From contig NZ_OY762899.1 of the NCBI RefSeq assembly GCF_963666545.1, forward strand, positions 1,178,001-1,242,000: a stretch of DNA of 64,000 nt. Reading direction: 5' to 3'. This stretch comes from an uncultured Bacteroides sp. GTDB lineage: Bacteria; Bacteroidota; Bacteroidia; Bacteroidales; Bacteroidaceae. The notes below the pieces were generated by a model that had not been told where the DNA came from, did no database searches, and was given only the letters and a program-made list of their open reading frames with translations. The position numbers were made by a program, and so were the translations under genes. Positions 8,675 through 16,508 of the stretch are shown in pieces. The number at the start of each line of letters is the position of its first letter. The first letter of the stretch is position 1.

Positions 8675-9514
8675 TCAATAATCGATAAGCACTCCCTCCC
8701 ACTGTCCGTCATGCAGCTCCATCACAGTTGTATATCCGACAGCGCGTAGTGCTTGGAGTGCTTCCAATCGTCCATTACTAATTCGATCGGGATAGTGCGC
8801 ATCGCTATTTACAAGTACCCGAATGCCCAGCTCTTTTAGCAACATCCAATACCTTTCATTGGGATAGAAAGTACCTAATTGATGATAAGCCTTCGTATTT
8901 ATCTCTACCATATAACCTCTTCGGGCTATCTCGGAAAAGTAAGTGTGCATTAATGAATCATACCACGCTTCATCCAGCATACCAGGACGATAACAGGCGG
9001 CATTATAGTGTATCTTATCGGCGTGCCCTAGAATATCAAATCCTCCCAGCTCAATCATACGGAGGAGTTTGTCGTAGTACAAATGAACAACCCGCACCAA
9101 ATCACCCCTAAAATGTTCATCCACCAACTTTCGGAATACATCCGAAGGGCAGTCAATATCAACCACATCACCGTTGTCATCATAAAGCATGTGCACAGAA
9201 CCAATACGATAATCAAGGGGTAGCTCTCGAAAGCGAGCAATGGAAGGATTGCTCTCCTCATTCAGGTAATCAATCTCTAAACCGACATATAACTCTATCT
9301 GTTCGGCATATTTCTTTTTCAGTCGATTGCATTCGCTCAAATAATCATCCATCTGCTCCCACTCCATCGACCAATGAGTGGCAAATGGCAACGGAGCATG
9401 CGAAGATACGCCATAGGCTGTAAAGCCCTCTACAATGGCAGCCTTCACAAAATCTTCCAACGGGGCACGACCATCACAGAAAGAGCAATGACTATGATAA
9501 TTCGTTTTATTCAT
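8675..9514 (-). CDS. PHP-domain phosphatase, histidinol-phosphatase (HisJ/HisK) type
   Basis: 279 residues. The first metal motif of the PHP domain is at the start (NYHSHCSFCDG, HxH), GLEIDYL supplies the conserved Glu-Asp, RIGSVHML and LGHADKIHYN supply further His/Asp ligands, and VLVNSDAHYPDRI gives the closing DxH. This pattern fits trinuclear metal phosphatases that hydrolyse histidinol phosphate. No his genes are adjacent, so a related phosphoester could be the true substrate. Its start overlaps the stop of the ABC-F gene by 4 bp (ATGA), which implies translational coupling. Confidence 0.85.
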   Translation of the reverse strand: MNKTNYHSHCSFCDGRAPLEDFVKAAIVEGFTAYGVSSHAPLPFATHWSMEWEQMDDYLSECNRLKKKYAEQIELYVGLEIDYLNEESNPSIARFRELPLDYRIGSVHMLYDDNGDVVDIDCPSDVFRKLVDEHFRGDLVRVVHLYYDKLLRMIELGGFDILGHADKIHYNAACYRPGMLDEAWYDSLMHTYFSEIARRGYMVEINTKAYHQLGTFYPNERYWMLLKELGIRVLVNSDAHYPDRISNGRLEALQALRAVGYTTVMELHDGQWEGVLIDY

Positions 9515-11376
9515 GGTTCAATTTCGCTTAATTCGAGCCAACGCATAGTTTTTTCGTCAATCAAATCATTTACCTCAGGCAGCCTTTTCGACTTATCAGT
9601 AAGTTCCTCTACCGACAAAACGCCGCTACAGAAATCTTCTTCTATCTTTTTCTTTTCTTCTTCGAGTGCAGCAATCTCCTGTTCCAGTTGCTCAAATTCC
9701 CGCTTCTCTTTGAAGCTCATCTTTCTTTTATCATTCAAGCGAACACGAGTTGTCTTTTCCTCCTGAGGTTTCTCAGCCTCTTTTTCTTTCTGGGCACGCG
9801 CTTCCTTCCAATCACGATAATCACTATAATTACCCGGGAAATCACGAATATCTCCTTGTCCGTTGAATACCATCAGATGATCTACCACCTTATCCATAAA
9901 GTAACGGTCATGTGATACGACAATGACACATCCTCTGAAGCTCTGCAAGTACTCTTCGAGCACATTCAGCGTGATAATATCCAAATCATTCGTAGGTTCA
10001 TCCAACACCAGGAAGTTTGGATTGCGCATCAGCACCGTACAAAGATACAGTCGACGACGCTCTCCCCCACTCAACTTATACACATAACTATGCTGCGTTT
10101 CGGGTGTAAACAAGAAATGTTGCAAGAACTGCGAAGCGGTTAACTTCTTTCCATTGCCCAACTCTATCACTTCCGCAACATCCTGAATCACATCAATCAC
10201 TTTCATCTGGTCATCAAACTGCAAGCCATCTTGTGAGTAATAACCAAAACGAACCGTTTCACCAATATCCAGCGTTCCACCATCAGGTTGCACTTCTCCC
10301 ATCAGGATTTTGATGAAAGTAGACTTTCCCGTACCATTGTTTCCCACAATTCCCATCTTCTCATAGCGAGCAAAGACGTACGAGAAATCATCCAGGATCT
10401 TCAGATCTCCAAAACTCTTTCGCAGATGGTCGGCCTCGAATATCTTAGAGCCAATGTAAGCGGCTTTCACCTCAAGCTTCACATTATCGTTGTTGAATCT
10501 TTGCTTAGCTACCTTTTCCAGTTCATAAAAAGCATCTTCACGATACTTCGCCTTATGACCACGCGCTTGTGGCATCCGACGCATCCAGTCGAGTTCCGTG
10601 CGATAAAGGTTATTCGCCCGGTCCACTTCAGTATTAGTAGCATCTACCCGTTCTTGGCGTTTTTCAAGATAATAGCTATAGTTTCCTTTGTATTGGTACA
10701 CTTGCCTATTATCTATCTCAATAATTTCCGAGCAGACACGATCAAGAAAATATCGATCATGCGTCACCATTAGCAAGCAAAGATTGGTGCGTTGCAGATA
10801 CTCTTCCAACCATTCGGTCATATCCAAATCAAGGTGATTGGTGGGCTCATCAAGTATCAATAAATCAGGTTCCGTAATGAGCGTATTAGCCAATGCCACA
10901 CGCTTTAGCTGCCCTCCGGAAAGATGCTTCACTAATTGGTCGAAGTTTTTAATTTTTAGTTGAGACAGAATCTGTTTGGCCTTGCGCTCATAGTCCCATG
11001 CCTTTTCGTGTTCCATCTTAATCAGAAGCTCCTCCAATCCGGGATGCCCTTCCGTCTCCATGCAACGCTCATATTCCTTAATAAGCTCTACCGTGCTGTT
11101 TCCTTTGTGAAAACAGGCTTCAAGCACCGTCAATTCAGCCGGATATTGAGGATCTTGCTCCAAATAAGCCACACGCAAATCTCTACGAAAAACAATATTT
11201 CCACTGTCATATCCTTCCTTACCGGAAAGGATATTAAGCAAAGTTGTTTTTCCCGCACCATTCTTGGCAATCAGCCCCATGCGTTGCCCTTCGGCTATGC
11301 CAAAAGATATATTTTGAAAAAGAACTAAGTCCCCAAACGATTTGGTGAGACCATCTACCTGTAAGTAACTTGCCAT
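9511..11376 (-). CDS. ABC-F family ATPase (Uup/EttA-like), two ABC domains
   Basis: 621 residues. The first ABC domain has Walker A KNGAGKT at 38-44, signature LSGGQLKR, and Walker B DLLILDEPTNHLDL. The inter-domain linker contains the ARGHKAKYRE stretch. The second domain has GNNGTGKST, LSGGERRR and NFLVLDEPTNDLD. The C-terminal 80 residues are strongly charged coiled coil, as in Uup. There are no membrane segments, so it is a soluble ABC-F protein, a group that acts on the ribosome. It follows the DUF3805-like gene by 21 bp and overlaps the PHP gene. Confidence 0.92.
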   Translation of the reverse strand: MASYLQVDGLTKSFGDLVLFQNISFGIAEGQRMGLIAKNGAGKTTLLNILSGKEGYDSGNIVFRRDLRVAYLEQDPQYPAELTVLEACFHKGNSTVELIKEYERCMETEGHPGLEELLIKMEHEKAWDYERKAKQILSQLKIKNFDQLVKHLSGGQLKRVALANTLITEPDLLILDEPTNHLDLDMTEWLEEYLQRTNLCLLMVTHDRYFLDRVCSEIIEIDNRQVYQYKGNYSYYLEKRQERVDATNTEVDRANNLYRTELDWMRRMPQARGHKAKYREDAFYELEKVAKQRFNNDNVKLEVKAAYIGSKIFEADHLRKSFGDLKILDDFSYVFARYEKMGIVGNNGTGKSTFIKILMGEVQPDGGTLDIGETVRFGYYSQDGLQFDDQMKVIDVIQDVAEVIELGNGKKLTASQFLQHFLFTPETQHSYVYKLSGGERRRLYLCTVLMRNPNFLVLDEPTNDLDIITLNVLEEYLQSFRGCVIVVSHDRYFMDKVVDHLMVFNGQGDIRDFPGNYSDYRDWKEARAQKEKEAEKPQEEKTTRVRLNDKRKMSFKEKREFEQLEQEIAALEEEKKKIEEDFCSGVLSVEELTDKSKRLPEVNDLIDEKTMRWLELSEIEP

Positions 11377-11397
11377 AAACTATTATTCAAGATAGAT

Positions 11398-12240
11398 TTA
11401 TCTACCGATTTCTTCAATTACATTTTTATATTCCTCTACAATATCGCAACGCTCGCCAGCCTTCACTTTTTTCCACACCAATTCCATCGGATCAATAAGC
11501 TTCCCCGTCTGTATATATTGCAGTACTGGTACCTCACGGTTGCCATCCATGAGCGTCTTCCATTCAAAGCCATCTATTTCATTGCCAAGAATAGTGCAAA
11601 GGGTTATGCCAAAGGCCATCCATACATCCCGTTGCGACTTCTCTATCTTGCCTCCATCCATCACCTGTTGGAGTTTAAACAGATCCTCTTCTACCCCTTG
11701 GAAGTCTTTTTTCAGGAGCTTCTTCACTGTAGACACCGCCCACTCATAGCCTTCATTAACCTGATAGATTTCCGACAGTCGGATAGGAATCGTTTCTGCA
11801 GGATATTTCACCCCATTCTGTCTTACTTCGAGTGAAGCAATGACCTCTTCCGCCTCCTTCACTTCACCACCTTTAAGAACGGTAAAACGACATTCAAAAG
11901 CAACATCGTTAATGCCTGTAATCCAGAGATGAGTTGTGTAATATTCCCCTTCTTCCTGAAACATTTCCTTGCTGTAAGCACACTCCAACTCGCCTATTTG
12001 AATAGAGGAAGCAGAGGGATTATCTTTCAATTCATCTAATACAGATTGTCGTCCATAAGTCATGGCATCAGCCGATTTAGCTTCCGCTTTGTATGCAGAT
12101 ATACGGAAATTGCCCGTCCATTTATCGGGATTATAGAAAAGAAAGCTGCCCTCACCATCTTCAAATTCATTCCAATTTGAAGGATATATCATTGAAAACC
12201 AAGCTCCCGGAGAGATAAATTTATTGCCCTGTTGCGTCAT
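11398..12240 (-). CDS. Conserved hypothetical protein, DUF3805/DUF3806-like
   Basis: 280 residues, no signal peptide or membrane segment. The N-terminal 150 residues (SPGAWFSMIYPSNWNEFEDGEGSF, FYNPDKWTGNFRISAY) and the C-terminal part (WMAFGITLCTILGNEIDGFEWKTLMD) resemble the paired DUF3805 and DUF3806 domains as I remember them; this should be confirmed by profile search. No function is known. It heads the operon with the ABC-F and PHP genes. The ATG at 12240 is the only good start. Confidence 0.6.
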   Translation of the reverse strand: MTQQGNKFISPGAWFSMIYPSNWNEFEDGEGSFLFYNPDKWTGNFRISAYKAEAKSADAMTYGRQSVLDELKDNPSASSIQIGELECAYSKEMFQEEGEYYTTHLWITGINDVAFECRFTVLKGGEVKEAEEVIASLEVRQNGVKYPAETIPIRLSEIYQVNEGYEWAVSTVKKLLKKDFQGVEEDLFKLQQVMDGGKIEKSQRDVWMAFGITLCTILGNEIDGFEWKTLMDGNREVPVLQYIQTGKLIDPMELVWKKVKAGERCDIVEEYKNVIEEIGR

Positions 12241-12391
12241 ACTGCGTATTATTTATATTCGTAAAAAGCAATAGCCTAACATTTTCTTCGGCACAAAATC
12301 CACCGAAAAACGCCACATGCATTTTCATACTACAAAGTACGAGTATTTTCTTTAAATATTAAAATTACAAAGAATAAAAATAAGTACTATC

Positions 12392-12766
12392 TCACAAATC
12401 AGTAATACGAATTTTGGCCAACAGTTCACAAGTAACCTCGTTGAGCACCCCTAGTCGAGATGCAGCCATACCGTACTGCTCATAGATTGTTTCCTTATTC
12501 TCGAAAACAGGACAGACCCCTTCTCCTAGAGCCATCAATAAGTCTTGAAGAGTAATTTCAGACAAAGGTTTACATAACTCGTATGACGACAAAGCATTGG
12601 CTATTCCATCCGTGCGCAAACAGATGAGGCCCACTGATTCTAAATGGCTCAGCATCTCTTGAGTCGAAGAATCAGAAAAATCGCATAGATTGTCTTTCAT
12701 GTATCCATGTCGATAGTACATATCATGAAGCAACGCTATAGCTTTTTTCGTATTCGAAGTTAACAT
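12392..12766 (-). CDS. Small winged-helix regulator, Rrf2-like; probably phase-variable
   Basis: 124 residues. The N-terminal part (TKKAIALLHDMYYRHGY ... STQEMLSHLESVGLICLRTDG) and the stretch YELCKPLSEITLQDLLMALGEG correspond to the DNA-binding wing and the 'itl.dil.aieg' segment of Rrf2-family regulators. The usual Rrf2 three-cysteine cluster is absent, so an Fe-S sensor role is unlikely. A purine-rich AAAGGGA precedes the ATG. The left 25-bp inverted repeat of the adjacent 466-bp segment begins 24 bp upstream of the start, and no promoter facing this gene is visible in the present orientation. Its targets are not known. Confidence 0.65.
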   Translation of the reverse strand: MLTSNTKKAIALLHDMYYRHGYMKDNLCDFSDSSTQEMLSHLESVGLICLRTDGIANALSSYELCKPLSEITLQDLLMALGEGVCPVFENKETIYEQYGMAASRLGVLNEVTCELLAKIRITDL

Positions 12767-12789
12767 AATCCCTTTGCAATCTTTTGGAG

Positions 12790-12814
12790 TTCTGTTACTT
12801 GACAGGTAACGGAA
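12790..12814 (+). repeat. Left 25-bp inverted repeat of the invertible segment
   Basis: Exact reverse complement of 13231-13255. The core is GTTACTTGACAGGTAAC. Identity stops at the next base on both sides. Confidence 0.95.
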
Positions 12815-13183
12815 GCCTCAATATCTAAAATAAAAAAGTTAACTTGCTTTGAACCTACCAAAAGGGTAAATAGAGCTCCCAAAGGGGGTGACTTTATCTA
12901 TTTATTGCACAACTAAAGCAAGCTTCATCAAAGTGACCTTATAAGCTAATATTTATATGTTAGGGTTTATTTGACCTTGATTAGTTAACGCTATCTCATA
13001 ATACAACTTAAAAAAAACAAAATTAATCCATCCTTTTTCTACTAATTGTCAATTAATAAACGCACTCTAGATACAACCATCAATATTGACAATAGCCTTT
13101 GCTATCAGTAGTTGTATATTCTATCACGTCGTTTAAATAAGACTTTGTTTGAAAAATAAAGTTCAAAAATAAAACATTTTTCA

Positions 13184-13215
13184 TTTGGTGCTTTTATAAA
13201 TTAATTGAATCTTTG
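13184..13215 (+). promoter_or_regulatory. Outward promoter inside the invertible segment (present orientation: away from the regulator)
   Basis: TTTG at 13184-13187, a 20-bp spacer, and AATCTTTGC at 13208-13216, one base from TAnnTTTGC. Transcription would start near 13222 and leave through the right repeat, antisense to the 3' end of the recombinase gene. After inversion the -7 box would lie at 12830-12837 facing the regulator, giving a leader of about 57 nt. Confidence 0.65.
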
Positions 13216-13230
13216 CAAGAATTAAACAAA

Positions 13231-13255
13231 TTCCGTTACCTGTCAAGTAACAGAA
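13231..13255 (-). repeat. Right 25-bp inverted repeat of the invertible segment
   Basis: Exact reverse complement of 12790-12814. It lies 91 bp beyond the stop codon of the recombinase gene. Confidence 0.95.
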
Positions 13256-13346
13256 TGGATAGAATATACAACTAACTCCTTTCTATAAGCTATTTGCTTA
13301 ATAATTATCATTTTCATTTTATTCTATATCTTATCCCAGAACATCT

Positions 13347-14315
13347 TTATTGAAAGACATTATTCTTAGACTTGAGAAATGGGGGTTTAGAAAATGAAGA
13401 GTCTTTCTCTTCTTTGAAATCAAGCAATGCAATCACCTTTCTATTTGCATTGCGCAGCGTACGATTCTCAAATGAAGCAAGATAAGTATAGGTAACTTTT
13501 TCAGAAGCATGTCCAAGGGATTCACTAATTACAGCAACAGGGATGCCCTGACGATAAGCAGCCGTAGCCCATGAATGGCGTGCCACGTAAGAAGTTAGGG
13601 GAGTTTTTAATCTCAATATTTCAGAAAGACGTGCCAATCTTTTATTATAAAGACGTAACGCACTTTGATACTGCCGATATTCATTAGATCCCGGATGGCT
13701 AATGATTGGCAACAAGTAAGGAGAATCTTTAGTCAGGATTGCATATTTACGAATGAGCGCTTGAGCACAAGGTTCCAAAGCAACGGTAAGCAGACGATTC
13801 GTTTTACTTCGTCGATACCTCAGTACCCCCATCCGAATATCACTTTTACGCAAATGTGCAAGGTCGACAAACGGAATGCCACGCAAGAAAAAAGAGAGTA
13901 GAAAGATGTCGCGGGCAAAAATCAATTCAGAAAATTCTCCCAACTCAACCTCATTCAGCCGTTTAATCACATTAGGCGATGCCGCACGCTTCTCTGATGA
14001 ATCAGTGCCTGTGAAAACCTCATCAAAGAGCCCGATAACAGGCGTTGCTACTCCTCGTCGACAAGCCTGATTACAGATAGAGCGCAACATGCGCATATAC
14101 AACGATACGGAATTTCGCTTGCATCCGTCTGCATAAAGGTGCAGTTCATACTGTTTTAGCAACGCAGGCGTCAGTTCATCGAAAGTCAGCGTATCACGTT
14201 GCATAAAGAGATTCAATCTACGAATAGAGCTAATATACGATCGCGCCGTGCCATGTCGTTCAGATTGCACCAGCTTTCCGGCTAGTGTAGTTACAAAATC
14301 GGTAATACTGTTCAT
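13347..14315 (-). CDS. Tyrosine recombinase (site-specific integrase/invertase)
   Basis: 322 residues. A SAM-like core-binding domain spans about 5-100 and a catalytic domain about 115-290. Visible catalytic residues are R145 (FFLRGIPFVDL), the beta-hairpin lysine in RRSKTNR near 171, R246 and H247 in YVARHSWAT, H269 in SLGHAS, and nucleophile Y278 in VTYTYLASF. The position of the first His of HxxR is a Tyr, as I recall from many Bacteroides invertases. It lacks an arm-binding domain, excisionase or att sites, so it resembles promoter invertases more than prophage integrases. It directly adjoins the inverted-repeat-bounded segment, its likely substrate. Confidence 0.92.
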   Translation of the reverse strand: MNSITDFVTTLAGKLVQSERHGTARSYISSIRRLNLFMQRDTLTFDELTPALLKQYELHLYADGCKRNSVSLYMRMLRSICNQACRRGVATPVIGLFDEVFTGTDSSEKRAASPNVIKRLNEVELGEFSELIFARDIFLLSFFLRGIPFVDLAHLRKSDIRMGVLRYRRSKTNRLLTVALEPCAQALIRKYAILTKDSPYLLPIISHPGSNEYRQYQSALRLYNKRLARLSEILRLKTPLTSYVARHSWATAAYRQGIPVAVISESLGHASEKVTYTYLASFENRTLRNANRKVIALLDFKEEKDSSFSKPPFLKSKNNVFQ

Positions 14316-14566
14316 TCTTTATAATTTTGGTTTGAGAAGACAAAATAAACAGTGTTTTGCGACATATCAGCATAAGACGGCATTTCATTGAAAAAGTCAT
14401 TAACAAATTATAATTTAAACTTCTACGTTGTTTTAATGGAGAAGATGTTGATTGTTTTACCTTTAATCCCGCTGCATTCTATAAAAAACAAATTTAAGAT
14501 TCTCTCAAAGTTTAAAATTAACAAATGGATGAACTGAAATGACGGAATTCAGCTCTATTAAATCTA

Positions 14567-14595
14567 AAAGAGGTGGCCTAACTGACCACCTCTTT
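14567..14595 (-). terminator. Rho-independent terminator after susD
   Basis: AAAGAGGTGG and CCACCTCTTT form a 10-bp stem with a 9-nt loop. On the minus strand it is followed by TTTTAGATTT. It lies 16 bp past the susD stop and separates the SusCD unit from the recombinase gene. Confidence 0.75.
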
Positions 14596-14610
14596 CAAAC
14601 AAAATTAATA

Positions 14611-16479
14611 TTATTCTTTTGTATCCCACCAAACCGGACGAGACCAATTAGTCGTTAATAACGCTTCCGGATTTGAGGCGAGTAGATTATCCGAATTATA
14701 ATTACGCTCATGAGAGCACTGAATCATACGACGAAACCAATAACGAGTATCGGTATTCACCGTGCCAGTCATTTTGGTGTTACCCGAATTATAGTCAAAC
14801 TCATAAGGGCGTTTAAAATCAGGATAAACGACACCAAATTCACCAGGAGTACTATAGTCGAAGCGACGCATGTCATTCCAGTTTTGGAGTGAGAAAGAAC
14901 ATGCTATAAACTTCTGTTGCATAATCTTAGCCATGGTTAAGTCGCCTACATTCTGAGCAACCGCCGAACTTCCCAGAAAGGCATCTATTTTTGATTGCTC
15001 CATTGAATATTTATTCGGGTTAACATTGGTAATATAAGTACTCAACTTCTGATTCATCAATTCCATGTGAGACCGAATACCATCTTTGTATGCCGTCAAC
15101 GCAGTTCCTTTTTCTCCTTTACGGAACAATACCTCGGCTTTAATGAAACAAAGCTCTGAGTAAGTAAGCAACATGCCGGGAGCATCCGGGCGAGTGAAGA
15201 ATGATCCGGTAGACAAGATGCGACCATCAGCATCTTTGTATGTGTCATCATTTCCATCCATTAAACTCTTTTGAGCAGCAAACATTGCTCCCTGAGAACG
15301 TAGATTGACATAAATAGTATCACCTGCTCTAGCGGCATCAGTACTGGCAACAAAAAATCTCTTCGCATTATCGCTAGAAGATAATCCAAGAATCTTTCTT
15401 ACCGCCGTTGATGTATCATCAGTTCCCAAAGCTGCATAAGAAGCCAAGATAGGCCCATTCTTTGTACGAATATTGCTATTCATCACATCAATTGGCACTG
15501 TACGAACCAATTTCAAAACTCCATTTATCTTTTGCTGTGAAGAAGGAAGTATCTTATCCGTACGCGGATCTTCCACATTACTACCACCGGTAAACGTGTT
15601 AGTTAACAAGTCAGCATACCACTTAGTATAAAAGAAATACGTATTCATACCTATGCCATCATACAAAATTGATGTCTTCAATGGATCACCCAGAAGCACA
15701 TCCTTGTCTGTATCCCCCTCATCATTATAATGTTTCACGACAGTAGCTTCACTGTTCGACTGAGCAGCATGAGATAAAGCATCCAGAATCGCATCAGGAT
15801 CATAAAGATCGCTTTTTTTAGAAAGATTATTCAACCAACGGGCTTTCAATCCATAAGCAAGCTTTATCCATTTTTGTACATCACCACCATTCCATCCATC
15901 TCCTTTTGAAAGTGCAGTAGCTGTTACAGGTTGCTCTTTTTGCAAATAAGTAATGGCTGTATCCAACTTAGCAACGCATGCTTTAAAAATAGTTTCTCCT
16001 GTATCATATTTAGGAGTCAAAGCATCGCCTACCGCTTCTGTAAATGGCATTTCTCCATACCAGTCAACCATTGTCATATATCCCCAAGCTTCTATTATTT
16101 TAGTAGCTCCAATGTAGTGCCACGCTTCTTCCTCAGTTGCTTTTTTAAGCATATCAGGAATATTTGCCGCACAACCGATAAACCACATTTGATAAGGAGT
16201 TGTAGTAGATCCAATTATGGGATTCCAAGCACAAAGTTCATTATGAGCATTCCCAGTCGACCAAGTACGAGTTAAAACACCGGTTATCATAGCCGAACGC
16301 AATCCGGCCGTTTCATACGCATATTGAAAATAGTGTTGCATGGAAGTCAGCCTATTATTTACGGCGATAGCAGAACTCGCAGGCGAGTCAGTACTTTCAT
16401 TTACATCCAGCCACTCACTACAAGAAGCAAAGCTCACTATCAAAAGCAAAGCTAAACAGATATATTTTATTTTATTCAT
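14611..16479 (-). CDS. SusD/RagB-family surface lipoprotein
   Basis: 622 residues from ATG 16479; longer reads into the upstream intergenic DNA lack a lipoprotein signal. The signal peptide MNKIKYICLALLLIVSFASC has its lipobox cysteine at 20. Helical TPR-like segments typical of SusD follow, with the C-terminal NWNDMRRFDY, GVVYPDFKRPYEF and WFRRMIQCSHERNYN resembling the SusD-like_2 subgroup. It would cap the SusC barrel 29 bp upstream and bind substrate at the cell surface. No glycoside hydrolase, protease or sulfatase follows, so the ligand is unknown. Confidence 0.92.
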   Translation of the reverse strand: MNKIKYICLALLLIVSFASCSEWLDVNESTDSPASSAIAVNNRLTSMQHYFQYAYETAGLRSAMITGVLTRTWSTGNAHNELCAWNPIIGSTTTPYQMWFIGCAANIPDMLKKATEEEAWHYIGATKIIEAWGYMTMVDWYGEMPFTEAVGDALTPKYDTGETIFKACVAKLDTAITYLQKEQPVTATALSKGDGWNGGDVQKWIKLAYGLKARWLNNLSKKSDLYDPDAILDALSHAAQSNSEATVVKHYNDEGDTDKDVLLGDPLKTSILYDGIGMNTYFFYTKWYADLLTNTFTGGSNVEDPRTDKILPSSQQKINGVLKLVRTVPIDVMNSNIRTKNGPILASYAALGTDDTSTAVRKILGLSSSDNAKRFFVASTDAARAGDTIYVNLRSQGAMFAAQKSLMDGNDDTYKDADGRILSTGSFFTRPDAPGMLLTYSELCFIKAEVLFRKGEKGTALTAYKDGIRSHMELMNQKLSTYITNVNPNKYSMEQSKIDAFLGSSAVAQNVGDLTMAKIMQQKFIACSFSLQNWNDMRRFDYSTPGEFGVVYPDFKRPYEFDYNSGNTKMTGTVNTDTRYWFRRMIQCSHERNYNSDNLLASNPEALLTTNWSRPVWWDTKE

Positions 16480-16508
16480 ATCTATATTTTTTAATAGAAC
16501 GTTAATTA

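Larger units (their letters stand above)
12790..13255. other. Probable invertible promoter segment (phase switch)
   Basis: Perfect 25-bp inverted repeats at 12790-12814 and 13231-13255 enclose 416 bp of AT-rich DNA with no ORF. Each repeat contains the quasi-palindrome GTTACTTGACAGGTAAC, typical of a tyrosine-recombinase crossover site. The segment lies between a tyrosine recombinase gene and a small regulator gene. It carries a promoter (13184-13215) that now points to the right, away from the regulator. There is no clear target-site duplication, which argues against a miniature transposon. Inversion is inferred; the repeats and promoter are seen directly. Confidence 0.8.

Noticed and set aside
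12790-13255. Miniature transposon (MITE) made of the 25-bp inverted repeats
   Set aside because: No convincing direct duplication flanks the repeats, the repeat core is a quasi-palindrome of tyrosine-recombinase type, and a recombinase gene and promoter are present. An invertible segment fits better.
13347-14315. Prophage or integrative element integrase
   Set aside because: No phage, conjugation, excisionase or att-site signs are present; the neighbouring inverted repeats give a local substrate.
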